Positions 6,914-7,152 of a DNA stretch of 7,152 nt are shown piece after piece; positions within the stretch are counted from its first letter, which is position 1; each line of letters starts with the position of its first letter. The stretch lies in NCBI GenBank assembly GCA_031283515.1, contig JAITBS010000142.1:1-7152 (forward strand), written 5' to 3'. The translations under genes were made by a program, and so were the position numbers. Below the pieces are notes generated by a model. The model did no database searches. It was not told where the DNA came from and saw only the letters and a program-made list of their open reading frames with translations. This DNA is from Planctomycetaceae bacterium (GTDB taxonomy: Bacteria > Planctomycetota > Planctomycetia > Pirellulales > Thermoguttaceae).

Positions 6914-6941
6914 CAAATAGTCTGCTGATGACGCAGATTTT
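6914..6941 (-). repeat. Single dispersed copy of the intergenic repeat at the DUF1559 stop codon
   Basis: Minus-strand bases 6941-6918 match the plus-strand array unit starting at 3091 at 22 of 24 positions (AAAATCWGCGTCATCWGCAG, then ACTA). The match begins with the last base of the DUF1559 TGA stop codon. Confidence 0.8.
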
Positions 6942-6954
6942 CATTCTGCGTCAT
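6928..6954. repeat. Perfect 10-bp inverted repeat across the DUF1559 stop codon
   Basis: ATGACGCAGA (6928-6937) and TCTGCGTCAT (6945-6954) are perfectly complementary around a 7-base loop containing the stop codon. On the minus strand no U-tract follows, so it is a poor intrinsic terminator for the DUF1559 gene. On the plus strand the following sequence is more T-rich. Confidence 0.7.
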
Positions 6955-7152
6955 TAAGTTTTGTGTTCCGCATCGTATCAAAAGTAACGAATGCTCCCCA
7001 ACTGGGGTCGTAACTTTTTTTAATAATCTCAAACGCTGCGGGTTGTTCGATGTACGGAAGGATAAATCCCCAGAGTGTCGAACGGTTGCGGTCAAAGAAA
7101 TTGGACGGCGGCAACGCATTTTGTGTGTCGTGAAAGTTATGGACACCGATTC
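6941..7152 (-). CDS. DUF1559 (prepilin-type, planctomycete) protein, C-terminally short, 5' part outside window
   Basis: The correct frame (codon ATC at 7150-7148, stop TGA at 6943-6941) reads 69 residues beginning IGVHNFHDTQNALPPSNF and continuing TLWGFILPYIEQPAAF. This is the core signature of DUF1559 proteins (…LKQIGLALHNYHDT…FPP…LLPYLEQ…), which carry an N-terminal type IV prepilin-like helix and occur in dozens of copies in planctomycete genomes. They are thought to be surface or pseudopilin-like proteins of unclear role. The N-terminal prepilin part would lie beyond the window. Family members normally run on for some 150-250 residues after the LPYIEQ motif, with a conserved Cys-Pro motif; here the protein ends 33 residues after it, at LNDAE, exactly where a dispersed repeat begins. 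It is therefore probably a truncated gene or pseudogene, although a naturally short variant cannot be excluded. Confidence 0.78.
   Translation of the reverse strand, partial: IGVHNFHDTQNALPPSNFFDRNRSTLWGFILPYIEQPAAFEIIKKSYDPSWGAFVTFDTMRNTKLNDAE

Noticed and set aside
6913..7146. Minus-strand 77-residue open frame at the right edge
   Set aside because: The frame read from 7150 gives a clear DUF1559 signature (VHNFHDTQNALPP…LPYIEQ), so this frame is a shadow.

Overview
The window reads as a piece of a planctomycete chromosome, most likely from the Pirellulales and relatives. This rests on a DUF1559 (prepilin-type) protein fragment at the right edge, a four-helix DoxX-type membrane protein with a long soluble insertion, a peptide chain release factor 2 with the conserved programmed frameshift, and a large secreted GH38-type alpha-mannosidase preceded by a polysaccharide-lyase-4-like carbohydrate-binding domain. 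The lineage is inferred from gene families recognised by eye; no database search was run. Intergenic DNA is clearly AT-rich.

All five genes lie on the minus strand, so transcription runs from high to low coordinates. From the right: (1) positions 7152-6941, the end of a DUF1559 protein that stops much earlier than the family normally does; (2) 6764-3174, a 1196-residue secreted GH38-family protein with its own good promoter; (3) 3173-2744, a 430-base intergenic stretch with a 43-bp tandem repeat, inverted relatives of it, and a probable prfB promoter; (4) 2743-1639, prfB, complete only when read through a +1 frameshift at CTT TGA C; (5) 1464-424, a DoxX-family membrane protein starting at TTG and ending in a CxxCxxC tail; (6) 320-1, the N-terminal 106 residues of a coiled-coil protein built on 21-bp repeats and cut by the window edge.

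The genes do not form an obvious single pathway. The GH38 enzyme is a carbohydrate-degrading function acting outside the cytoplasm, prfB is housekeeping translation, and the flanking genes are typical lineage-specific families. The most distinctive signals are the RF2 recoding site, whose leader lacks the usual strong Shine-Dalgarno-like stimulator, and a small dispersed repeat family. One array of that family follows the GH38 stop codon. A single copy begins exactly at the premature stop of the DUF1559 gene, suggesting that the repeat took part in truncating it. I found no clearly new multi-gene system in the window.
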